Assembly (NCBI GenBank): GCA_025330725.1
Contig: JAIWND010000011.1
Coordinates: forward strand, 186,001-250,000
Source of the DNA: Chlamydoabsidia padenii
Lineage: Eukaryota > Mucoromycota > Mucoromycetes > Mucorales > Cunninghamellaceae
Length of the DNA stretch: 64,000 bases
Reading direction: 5' to 3'
A model generated the notes under the pieces. It did not search any database. It saw only the letters and a list, made by a program, of their open reading frames with translations, and was not told the DNA's origin. Positions within the stretch are counted from its first letter, which is position 1, and every line of letters begins with the position of its first letter. The position numbers were made by a program, and so were the translations under genes. This document shows positions 47,848 through 57,774 of this stretch, in pieces.

Positions 47848-48777
47848 ATGCAAATTAAACGGAAATCAACCTTTAAAGGATCACCATCATCACCATCAGC
47901 AACAGAGCGTGGACGTAAACGACATCATCGAGAACCAAGTACAGACAAGATCAACATGGTAAAAAGAGTAATCAAACAAAAAAAAGTGACAAGAGGATTA
48001 ACTTTATTGTTATAGGAAGATGACGGATTCTCAGACGTTGATTGTCATATGGACATGCCTAAACTATTAAAGGACATTTTGATAGAAGATTATGAAAACA
48101 TTACAAAGGATGATCAGGTATGTCAAACAAAAGATCCCCATCACCAAGACGACTCGACTAAACATATATATATATTTTTTGTAGCTTGTGGTTTTACCTG
48201 CCAAAGTGACGGTGACGGATATTTTGAATCGATACTTGCAGGAATACGAAAAAGTCAATGGGTAAATTAGGAAACTCTTACTCTCAGCTGATCCTAATGG
48301 ACCTCCTTTCCTTTCCCCCCCCCCTTTTTTTTAAATTAGGAATGACGAAATGTTGGAACAAACGATTCAGGGCCTCAAACTTTATTTTAATCATACTCTG
48401 GGGACCATGTTACTTTATCGATCAGAACGGAATCAATATCAACAATTTGAATCTTATGGAAAAGAATGGGTCGATATTTATGGTGGAGAACATCTCTTAC
48501 GATTGTTTGGTAAGCTTATACACAAACACACACACATCAGTAGTACTCACTTGGCCTTTATATAGTGGAACTACCAATGATGATTAGTCAAACCAATGTT
48601 GATATTGAAACCATGGAAATCTTGAAATCAACATTTATGGACATTCTAATGTAAGTCAAGGAAGGAGAAAAATAACTAATATTCTGTACTGACTCCTTTT
48701 TTTTTCTTTTTTTCTGTAGATTCCTTCAAGATAACGAAAAAGAACTCATTGTCAAGGATTACCAGGTCAATCGATAA
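47848..48777 (+). CDS. MRG-domain protein (Eaf3/MRG15-like), no chromo barrel seen
   Basis: A chromatin protein of the MRG family, normally a subunit of NuA4 acetyltransferase and Rpd3S deacetylase. Exons are 47848-47958, 48016-48117, 48185-48261, 48340-48509, 48566-48650 and 48720-48777, giving 200 aa. A short basic head (KRKSTFKGSP, RGRKRHHRE) is followed by the MRG domain: MPKLLKDILIEDYENITKDD, LVVLPAKVTVTDILNRYLQE, GTMLLYRSERNQY, YGGEHLLRLFVELPMMISQT and FLQDNEKELIVKDY. Yeast Eaf3 is about 400 aa and begins with a chromo barrel that reads H3K36 methylation. Neither this gene nor the 600 bp before it shows one. The start at 47848 is the first ATG in frame after sequence that is not protein-like. 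It could be a second, short MRG gene or an incomplete model. Confidence 0.8.
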
Positions 48778-49084
48778 GGTGGGTTAAATTATGATGTCAC
48801 TGGGTTTTATTGTATTTGAAATCCATGCGGGACACTCAACCCTTCGTCAAGATGAACAACCCTATCGATAACGATTCGTATTTAGTTTAGCCCCCCAAAC
48901 CCATTCCCATTATGCGACACATACACTTTCTTTTTATCTGTTAAACAATAATTCAAACTCCGTCAATCCATGTTTTAGTATAAATCCAATTTGGTTTCTC
49001 CTTCTCTCTCCCCCTTCTTCTTTATCTAATAAACACAAATACCCTTTTTTATAAAAACAAAAATAAGAACAATATATATATATA
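48778..49084. other. Intergenic region, MRG / F-box genes
   Basis: Includes an AAACTCCG variant of the promoter word at 48955-48962 and a pyrimidine-rich leader with a TATATATA stretch right before the F-box start. No gene seen. Confidence 0.5.
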
Positions 49085-49687
49085 ATGTCCGACTTGCCTC
49101 TTGAAATCATTGATCATATATTCACCTTTGTCGATGCCTCTAGCCTCTACGAACTCGGCCATGTCTCTCGTGTCCTCCGGCTACTCAGTCAAAAACACCT
49201 CTACCAACAACACCTCCAACATGTGTCGATTCGTTTATGGATGCATCAACCAGGCACCATGGCACATACCCCCATTGACTTTAACCAACCCACACGATCA
49301 GATGATTTGACAGCAGCTGATTTTACTTTTCAAAACCAACCTCTTCGATTCGATCCCAAGAAACCCATCCTGATCGATGGATGTACTGTCATTTTGTCTG
49401 ACAAGACACATTATGGCTTGACGTATGAACCAATGACTGTACAACCGGATAGAACAAGCAAGCAAGGTCAATGGTCATTACTGGCTGAACAAGATGGGGA
49501 TCACTTGAAACCTCTTGGACTGTCTTGTCATCTCAATCTGTTTAATCCCTTGTTATTGGACTCGTTAATGAAACAACAGACAAGGCAATTAAGGGAACGC
49601 ATTCAACTTCGAAAAAACAAGATGACTAGTCCTTTGGCTGGATTCAACAAGTCCATGTTTGGTGCACCCCTCTCCATTCCTTCTTGA
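49085..49687 (+). CDS. F-box protein
   Basis: An intronless gene of 200 aa. The first about 40 residues are an F-box (SDLPLEIIDHIFTFVDASSLYELGHVSRVLRLLSQKHLY), the Skp1-binding part of SCF ubiquitin ligases. The rest is a beta-rich region (DDLTAADFTFQNQPLRFDP, PILIDGCTVILSDKTHYGLTYEP) of unknown fold that would recognise the substrate, then a short helical segment (QLRERIQLRKNK). No WD40 or LRR repeats are seen. The 3' end faces the convergent bL19m gene. Confidence 0.8.
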   Translation: MSDLPLEIIDHIFTFVDASSLYELGHVSRVLRLLSQKHLYQQHLQHVSIRLWMHQPGTMAHTPIDFNQPTRSDDLTAADFTFQNQPLRFDPKKPILIDGCTVILSDKTHYGLTYEPMTVQPDRTSKQGQWSLLAEQDGDHLKPLGLSCHLNLFNPLLLDSLMKQQTRQLRERIQLRKNKMTSPLAGFNKSMFGAPLSIPS

Positions 49688-50031
49688 TCTTGTCATCTTT
49701 ATTTATTTGTAAATATCTGTATATAGTTAGCTTTTGATACCCACCCCCCCTTTTTTTTTTTAATCAATAAAACCACTACTTGTTTAAAAGAAAAATGTCG
49801 GGATTTGAATGTGCATGAAAACACAAGCCCTATCAAGGTGCATTCTATCTAAGGCCCCAACCTCCCACTGTTGATGATATGATGTAAAGTTGTTTATTAT
49901 AATATAAAAAGAAGAAGACTATATATAAAAAGGGTCTATGGTGTGGAGTGTATATATGATAGGGATGATGTTCTTTTTTCTTTTTTTTCTTTTTTAAAAA
50001 AAAAAAAAAACGATCTATTTATTATACATGT
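49688..50031. other. Convergent 3' region, F-box / bL19m
   Basis: 344 bp with T and A tracts, an exact CGGGATTT word at 49799-49806 followed six bases later by TGCATGAA (49812-49819), and no gene. Confidence 0.5.
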
Positions 50032-50619
50032 CTATTTCTTGGTGGTGGACTTGAGTGCTTGTTCTTGACGCCAAAGAGCTTGTAAAGGTTGAAACACTTT
50101 ACCAGGTTGATCACGCAAATAAAACAACTTTGCCCGACGCACCTTCATTTCGTTGGTCTGTTGCAACACCTTGATGGATTGAATGAGAGGTGAATAGAGC
50201 GAATACCGTTGTTCGACACCCACCCGCATGACGATATTACGTAGCGTAAACGATGTATCAATGCCTTTACGACGAATGGCAATACAGATTCCCATGAATG
50301 ATGATGTGGTGGTTTCCCCCGGTCCATTGAGTGTTTCCACCACCACTACTGATCCGGGTTTGATGCCTTGAGGATTCTTGCGTGAAAATAACAATTGACG
50401 TCCATCCGTATCACGTTCGTTGATTTGTTGTTGTGTAATCCTTTCCATGACATTTTGTTTCGCAGGGGTCGAGTACGCAGCTACAAGATATGACAAAAAA
50501 AAAAAAAAAGGATTAGAGGAAGAAGAGAGAGTGAGTGACAGGTTACCTTTCATGAAGAGTGAAGGGGTTTTAGGCAATGATCTCCAAGGTGTAGTGACGA
50601 TCTTCTTGATTGCATTCAT
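50032..50619 (-). CDS. Mitochondrial large-subunit ribosomal protein bL19m
   Basis: A mitoribosomal protein of 173 aa in two exons, 50619-50547 and 50480-50032. The Arg/Lys/Thr-rich N-terminus (MNAIKKIVTTPWRSLPKT) reads as a mitochondrial presequence, interrupted by the intron. The body shows bL19 features: IKPGSVVVVETLNGPGE, FMGICIAIRRKGIDTSFTLR, NIVMRVGVEQRYSLYSPLIQ, and KVRRAKLFYLRDQPGK (the KVRRAKLYYLR signature of the family). An exact CGGGATTT word lies 150 bp upstream of the ATG. Equivalent to yeast Img1. Confidence 0.9.
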   Translation of the reverse strand: MNAIKKIVTTPWRSLPKTPSLFMKGNLSLTLSSSSNPFFFFLSYLVAAYSTPAKQNVMERITQQQINERDTDGRQLLFSRKNPQGIKPGSVVVVETLNGPGETTTSSFMGICIAIRRKGIDTSFTLRNIVMRVGVEQRYSLYSPLIQSIKVLQQTNEMKVRRAKLFYLRDQPGKVFQPLQALWRQEQALKSTTKK

Positions 50620-51139
50620 GGTATGTGTGTATAAGAAGGGGGGAAAAGGAATGCAGAGAGAGAGAGAGAGAAAAAAAAAAAAGAGTTGTTTTGATAAAAT
50701 TTTCAAGGGGCGAACATGGAGTCACTTGTGATACATTTCATCTCCCGACTGTCAAACTCAACTCTCATCGGGATTTCCTCTACAATGGATTCCCTTTCTT
50801 TGACTAATTGGACGGCATACTGACGACTAGCCGACGATCAAAACCACAGTCTTTGCAAGTGAGGATACAAGTTGTGATCTGGTTTTTGAGTGGCGAATTC
50901 ATGCAAAAAAATTCAAACCCCGTCGATCAAACCCATCCAAGACTACCTTTGATGTCAGAAAGTAGTACCTTTCATTCATAATCTTAACGTCATGATATTT
51001 TATTTTCTTGAGACGCTTCTCCATGCCATCCCAAGCAGCGGGATATGAATTATTGGCAAATTTGATTGGCGGGTCATTGTTGGATGCGTCATGCTTAAAA
51101 GCAGGATAATCCCGCCTCTCTCTCTCTTTCCCACTAGTC
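50620..51139. promoter_or_regulatory. Divergent promoter, bL19m / ILV6
   Basis: Between divergent starts. It contains CGGGATTT at 50769-50776, TTCATGCA at 50898-50905 and AAACCCCG at 50915-50922, that is, both recurrent words close together. A partial Gcn4-like GAGTCA occurs near 50713. No gene seen. Confidence 0.5.
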
Positions 51140-52202
51140 ATGTTTCGATCAGTATTCACTGCCATTGTAAGTATGACCGTGGTATATCAATGCCCAATAT
51201 CCCACTCTAAAATCTTACCACTCCATGTTTAGCCCACGAGACGATGGTTACCAGCACGATACAAATCCACGCACTTTTACAAAAAACAACCACCCACCGT
51301 CAAATCCACCGTGACAAGTATTCTCTACAACACACCCACCACCTCACCACCCCATACACGGCACATTCTCCATTGTCTTGTCGAGAATGAAATTGGGGTG
51401 CTCAGTCGAGTCTCTGGCGTCTTGGGGGCACGAAACTATAACATTGATTCCCTGGTGGTGGCAAATACCGACGTACCCAATCTCAGTCGTATGACCGTGG
51501 TGTTTAATGGTGATTCCGTGGGACTCGAACAAGCGAGACGGCAATTAGAAGACCTGGTAATCCCATTCTCATTAAAAAAAAAAAAAAAGAAAGTGGTTTA
51601 CTAACTGACACGTCTTTGTTAGGTACCGGTATGGGCGGTACTGGATTATACAAACACAAAACTGGTGGAACGAGAACTCTTGTTGATCAAAGTCTCTATT
51701 TTGGGTCCTAATCATTTACATGAACAAATGCCCACGACGATATTCCATACTGGGGTACCATTTACTGATGAACGGTTGGAACAGGTAACACTATTGGGAA
51801 AAAAAGGGGGGGGTAGACTAACTGACTGTATGTATTTTTAGGATCACATACCACCATCGGATACATTACGGGAAACATTTTCTCATTTAAGGGCATTGAC
51901 GGAATTGACACGTTTGTTCGATGGTAAAGTAGTGGATGTCTCTTCTGATTCGATAGTGGTTGAACTCTGTGCAAAGCATGAACGGATCGATTCTTTTGTC
52001 AACCTATGTAAACCTTTTGGGATTTTGGAAGCATCAAGGACAGGTAAACCCCCCCCCCATGATGGATAACAATGAATAATGCCTTCCCTCCTTGTTAATA
52101 GGTATGATGGCCATGCCACGAACGCCTGTACACGATAATGCACACACCGATCAAGTCCATGAAGACGACCATGTGGATCCTACTATGCTACCTCCTGGAT
52201 AA
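51140..52202 (+). CDS. ILV6: Acetolactate synthase regulatory subunit, mitochondrial
   Basis: The small subunit that activates acetohydroxyacid synthase and gives valine feedback control in branched-chain amino-acid synthesis. Exons are 51140-51166, 51233-51556, 51623-51784, 51842-52043 and 52102-52202, giving 271 aa. A mitochondrial-type N-terminus (MFRSVFTAI, RRWLPARYKST) is followed by the ACT domain (HILHCLVENEIGVLSRVSGV, LGARNYNIDSLVVANTDVP, LSRMTVVFNGD, QLEDLVPVWAVLDYT) and the C-terminal regulatory domain (ERELLLIKVSILGP, LRALTELTRLFDGKVVDVSS, LCKPFGILEASRTGMMAMPR). Exons 2 and 3 are separated by an intron exactly between DL and VPVW. Its stop is only 37 bp from that of the convergent coiled-coil gene. 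Confidence 0.95.
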
Positions 52203-52239
52203 CCCTAGTTTATACACATTTTAATAATAAAGACATAGT

Positions 52240-53941
52240 TTATTCATCCCAATTTGATTGTACTATACTTTGACTACTACTACGATCTATTGTAACCACG
52301 CTTTTGCCCACCCAGTTATAGATGGCTTCGTAACCAAGACCAGGATCAATACCGAGCCCCACGGCATACGTCGTTAATCTGTGTTTAAGTTCCTCGAGAG
52401 GGATTCGACCATTGGGTTGTTGATGAATCAAGACCAGTGCTAGAGACATGAGGAGTAATTTTCGGTCTTGTTCATTGGGAATCGAAATTGTCCGTGCTTG
52501 TTGTATATCTTTATTCAACCGTGTTAATATCCTTGCCAAGAAGAGACTAATAGAGAGAGTTAGTAAAGTCATTGTTTCATGAGGGGGGGGGGAAATCACT
52601 TGCTTTAGTTTATCGAGTTCATCTTTTAATACTTCAGCCTTGTCATGTTGTTGATTTAATACCGTTTTGTCGTCCTTGCCTAGACTAAATTGTTGGATGA
52701 TATCTTTTAATGTTTGGATGATGGATTCCTACAAGATAAAGAAACATAGTGTTAACAGTGAACTTGTGTGAGAAAGAGAGAAGGTTGTTGCCTTACCACA
52801 ATGGGGATAACTTGTTTATTTGCATTCTTTTGATGTTCGGATGGCTATTTTTTTTTTTTTTTAAAAAAAAAATGCATTAATATCAAATAAGATGATCACC
52901 CTATGACTTGCCGTTGTTCGGATCACTTTTAATTGTAATTGATCAGATAACGTCGTGTTATCAGAAGACTGTGGTGGTGGCGGTGATGCATTGAGTTGAG
53001 CTTTCTTGGCTTGTATGGCTAATTTCAACTGTTCGATTCTCTACAAGATCCATTAGTAATCACCTCCATACTCCCCTTCTTTTTTTTTTTTTATACCTCC
53101 AATTGTTCCTGTTTAGTATCCTGTTGATCCACCTGGTCTTGTTTCTTCATCGCATTATCCAAGTGTTGTTGTCGTTTGAGTTGAGCCAGACGTTGTTGTT
53201 TTTCCTGAATCAATAATCTAGCTTCTTGTATCTAAGAGGGGATATCAATACGAGTGTTCAATGATTTGGTATACACATTACCTCTTGCTGTTTTTTATAA
53301 AGACGTTCCTCCATGGCCGCCACTTTTTCGTTTTCTAAATGTAGTTCACGTTCGGATGCTGCCCATGTTTTCTTTGCCGATTCAGCCGCATCCTGTTGTT
53401 GTTGTTCGTGGATCTTTAGTGCCCGTTCGTTCTATTCAAACGCAAAGTTAGTTTTCCTCCCCTTCTCTTTTGTCTATTCACTCTACTTACATCCTTGACA
53501 GTAGAATTCATGTATTCCAAGATGACTTGGCATTCTTCATACTGTTTTTTTAGTTCGGCAATCTTTTTTTCAACTTTAGGCGTTGGACTATAATGGCAAG
53601 GTGTTAATGGCACATGTCCCCCAGTTTTTTTTTTTTTTTAATTACCTAATGCTATTGATACCTTCGGCAAGAGCAATGACACGATCAAAGCTACGAGGAA
53701 TGTGGCTGGTTTCTTCGAGTTCTTGGAATATATCACTGTATTGTTGGATTTCCTCCTGTGTCCAACATGTGGCGAATAGTTTGGCTTCTTGTGGTGTGGC
53801 CTCGCGGTGCAAGACTTGTTGGGTGGGTAAATGTGATAAATGATTGGTGACATCTTGATTCCTAATGCCGAAACGATATTGTGTTAGTTGGTGGGTGGTG
53901 TCAAGAATGTCCTCCATCACTTGTTCACGTGAGATTGCCAT
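52240..53941 (-). CDS. Unrecognised coiled-coil protein
   Basis: A 428-aa protein from exons 53941-53646, 53587-53491, 53431-53282, 53231-53097, 53040-52912, 52844-52797, 52728-52604 and 52546-52240. I do not recognise the family. An N-terminal helical part (MAISREQVMEDILDTTHQL, EEIQQYSDIFQELEETSH) is followed by about 250 residues of Gln/Glu/Lys-rich coiled coil (AELKKQYEECQVILEYM, EQQQQDAAESAKKTWA, LLIQEKQQRLAQLKRQQ). The C-terminal domain looks globular (RKLLLMSLALVLIHQQ, IPLEELKHRLTTYAVGLGID, YEAIYNWVGKSVVTID), perhaps winged-helix-like. Such layouts occur in kinetochore, spindle-pole and trafficking proteins, but nothing decides between them. Two of its seven introns are GC-AG with GCAAGT donors (52911 and 52603). 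An exact AAATCCCG word lies 84 bp upstream. Confidence 0.75.
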
Positions 53942-54285
53942 GATAAAGATAAGAAGAATCAAAGGGGTGGTATTTTATTTTTTTTATTTTTTTTATGTGA
54001 GTGACCTTTACGAAGACAGTTTTCAAATCCCGACTTTTTTTTTTGTGGTCTGAATATGAGGTTGATTACTTTATTAAAATGTAAAATATAATGGAAGGGA
54101 GAGAAAGTTAAAGTAAGGGGTTTTATCTTCATACAAAATCATGGTTGATAATAAGAAGATATACTGTACAGAATGATAGTGAAGACAATAAAAAAAAGAG
54201 AGAGGGGTTTGTAGAATATGCAATAGAGAGGGAGATATATATATGAATGAATGAAGAGTGGTTTGTTATTTGATAGGAGGGGAGA
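53942..54285. other. Intergenic region, coiled-coil promoter / BRE1 3' end
   Basis: 344 bp with AAATCCCG at 54025-54032 and A/T tracts. No gene seen. Confidence 0.5.
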
Positions 54286-57200
54286 TTATAGATAGAATTG
54301 CCTGACATCCGAGGCACCAAATGATTCACTACAGATAGGACATCGTCGTTGTCGGGTTTCCAATCGAGCATCAATGCACTTTTTACAGAATGTATGCATA
54401 CATCGAGTCAAGAGATGGCTTCGGAATCGTGTCCGACAGGTACCACATTTCAATAATGACTAGAGCATATAATATGTATTAGTCAAGCTTTTTCTTCTTC
54501 TTTTTCATTCTTACCCGTAGTTCTTCACATTCTTCTGCCAATTGTAATTGTTCCAAAGGCTGGTCACCATGTGAGATCATATCCCATTTTCGCTTCATCT
54601 TGTCATAGTCTTCTTCCACTCCAACTTGTAGATGTTTTTCTTCTTCCAGTGCCCGGGTCTTTTCTTTAAGTCCTTGTTGAAGCTATAGTATCAAGTTAGT
54701 ATTATCATCCATCATCAAGGGGGGTCTTTGAATCTTTTTACCTCTAGTACATGACTATCCAGTCGTTCCAATGTATTTTTCGATTCTTCTAATTGTTGTG
54801 TCAGAGTTTCCACCATGGATTTATCATCTTCTACTGATTGTACCATCCGCCAGTTATCATTGTCCTTGCCAGACTAGAGAAACGTTAATTTAACTGGATA
54901 CATGTCATGTTATTTATTCCCTTACCAACTGTAATTCCAATGACTTTTCACGTTCTTTGTGTTGTACAATCAGATCCTTTTGTTTATCACTGGTCAAACG
55001 AAGAGAGATCACATTGGCTAGTTGTTTTTCCTTGGCTGCTATCAGAGAAGGGAATGTTTGAGCAAACTTGGATTTCTAAGAGAGTTCAAAAAGGTCAGTC
55101 ATAGGAAGATGTCTTGTTTTATTAATGATTACCTCTGCCACGAGTTTTAATCGATGTTCCGGTTTGTAATCTTCTTCAAACACTTTTTTCGACCTTTGTT
55201 CTTCCAACCGACCATAAATAGATGCCATTCGATCGATTTCATTTAAAAGTTGTGATTCCGTCTATTCACAATAAAAAGGTGAGTGATATGTTTGATTTTA
55301 CCATGCCATTTGGACTTACTCGTTCAAATAGATCGATCATTAGTGATAGTTTTCGAGATTCGGTGGAATAATCAGCCAAATCAGCCATCAATACTTTGAC
55401 TTGATCTTGTTGTTCCTGGTCACCATGTGATTTCCATCCTTCAAGTTGAGACTGCATCAGATGAATACGTTCTTTCATTGATGCCACTAATTGCTGTGAT
55501 TCCATCCTATTCCATTGCCGTTTCGTCATTTCATCTAGTCGTTCCAGTATATATTTGGTTCGCCTAGTTAAAAAGCATGTCAGTCCCATAGCCTTTTCCC
55601 TTCGCCTTTCTGGAACTTACTGTGTTGAAGTACGGAATTCGTTAAATGAAGCCAAGTCTTGTGCCAATGGACCAGCCACTGTCGTATCAGATTTCAAGTC
55701 TTGTAATCGATATTCCAATGAGGTAATATATTCCTATAATGAATCAATAAAAGATGAGTGAGTTGCTTTTTTTTGGGGGGGGGAAACTTTACCTTTTCAT
55801 TTTCGGCCGATTGGATCACCTGTTGGTTTGCTTCCTTGAGTCCAAGTTCCTTCGCGACCTGATCATCATATTGTGCCTTGAATTGATCTTTCTGTGTTCG
55901 GATCCGCGCCAAATCGTTCTCGAGTCTTTTCATTTCAGTTTCCATTGTCGTGCTCTGGACGAGTTTTTCCGCCTTTAGTTCCTCCATCCATCGTTTTCGA
56001 GCCCGGTCCAGATCATCCAAGGTTCTTTCCAGAGAGGTTCGCATCTGGTCTTGGTGGTGTGCTCGATTTCGATAGTATTCATAAGACGTTTGTAAGTTTT
56101 TGTAATGGTCCGTGTTGATCAATCGTTCTTCCGGAAGATGAGCTCCAAATTGTAGTTCGAGGCGGTCCAGTTCGGTGACGAGAGATTGTCGTTCTTGTTT
56201 GAGTTGAGAGATTTCCTTGTTCCTGGTGTCGATGATCAGTTGGTGTTCTGAAAGTTGGGATTTCAGCGTTTGATCGACAATGGAGCCAGGCTAAAGATAC
56301 AACAATGACATGTTAGCGAGTCATCTTTTTATTGTTGTTGTTTTTTTCTTCATTTAGACTTACCACAACATCAGATCCAGAGTATCCCCTGGCAGTAACA
56401 GGAGCCGAGGATGTCACAGCAGGTGTCATAGGTCCCACAAAAGTAGTTTCCGCCGTTATAGTTGGTGTAGCCAAAGGAGTTTCATCAAGCGCATCCACAG
56501 TCAACCCACCCAGCCCACCATTAGCTAAAGACGCCACCACCTGACTTTTAGATCGATCGTGTCGTTTTTCGGCTTGCATTAACATTGTGGTACAATCATC
56601 CAATTCCAACATGGTTCGCTGCAGTTGATCACTACAAGATTGAGCATCTTTAGTCTTGTCGTCGTATTGTTGCGATAAGAATTGATTGTCTTGTTTGAGG
56701 GCGCGGAGATAAGCTTGTTCTTGTTGATAGGATGCTCGAAGATCTTCCATTTCTGCCAATAGCCAGTCTGAGAGGAGTGTATGTTTTTGTGAAGGTTCTA
56801 CAGACAGAGAATAATAATAAAGTTAGTCGTTGATTCTTTTCCTTTATTGGTGAACATACCTAATCCTTGTTGCCATTGCTTTTCAAGAGTTTGTGCACCC
56901 TTTGTCCATGATTTGACTTGATCCAGTATTGCTATTTGTAGTTCTTTGGCCATCGAGTGAGTTCTACTGATCCATTCGCGTTCCGCCTTGCCTGTTTCTT
57001 TATGAATATCTATTGATAAAATTACATTAATCAGAGTCGAACTTTATTCTTGTATATGGTATAATTTTCCCCACTTACCAGATTGCATTGTTATATCAAC
57101 AATACCTTTTGATTTGGCCACGAGTATCAGGTCCTGTTGAATCTACGTATATATATAGAGAGAGGGTAGGGTGGTTAATATGCATTCATCTACAAAATGA

Positions 57201-57438
57201 TATTTCCTGATACACTTACCATATTCAATTGTACACGAATTAAACCCTTTGACGCCTCGATATGGATATAATCCGATTCCAACGCCACTTGTTCAGATTC
57301 CAGTTTCCTATAATCCAACTATGATGTATAAAAGAGTAAGAATGTGATAGCTTTGATTTACCTTTTTGTTTACCTTTGCTTCCTGCATACGTTTCAACCA
57401 ACCATTTTTTGATAATGACTTTACAAGGATCTATGTTG

Positions 57439-57481
<43 letters not shown>

Positions 57482-57774
57482 AACTTAAGATTATTATTAC
57501 TATTATACATTACCTTTTCAGGATGTTTTAGTAAAGGTCTTGAAGAAGGTCGTTTGACAGGAGGAGATAAGATAGTAGGGTTGGAAGATGAAGAAGCCGA
57601 AGGTGGACCAACCAATGGTGAGCCAGAAGAAGGAGAAGTAGAAGAAGAAGAAGAAGTGGCGATCGTGGTGGATATATTAATGTTGCTAGTAAACCGTTTC
57701 TTTAAAGGAGGTCTTGAAGGAATGGTAGGAGGGTTGCTTTCGGTCCAACGGCGTTTAGGGTCAGGTGAAGCCAT
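54286..57774 (-). CDS. BRE1: BRE1 E3 ubiquitin ligase (histone H2B)
   Basis: A RING E3 ligase that, with Rad6, monoubiquitinates histone H2B. Fourteen exons: 57774-57514, 57430-57374, 57318-57220, 57142-57079, 57009-56860, 56797-56364, 56290-55793, 55733-55621, 55563-55320, 55261-55133, 55075-54926, 54873-54742, 54682-54515 and 54459-54286, giving 890 aa. The Ser/Pro-rich head carries KRRW and PLKKRF, likely nuclear signals. Most of the protein is coiled coil (QYDDKTKDAQSCSDQLQRTM, RNKEISQLKQERQSLVTELD, LERTLDDLDRARKRWMEEL). The C-terminal C3HC4 RING is complete: CGTCRTRFRSHLLTRCMHTF, CKKCIDARLETRQRRCPIC, then FGASDVRQFYL, the typical BRE1 ending. Intron 1 has a 40-base A run, a T run on the coding strand before the acceptor. 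Confidence 0.92.
57439..57478. repeat. 40-base poly(A) tract in BRE1 intron 1
   Basis: A pure A run which on the coding (minus) strand is a T tract ending about 8 bases before the 3' splice site. Confidence 0.9.
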
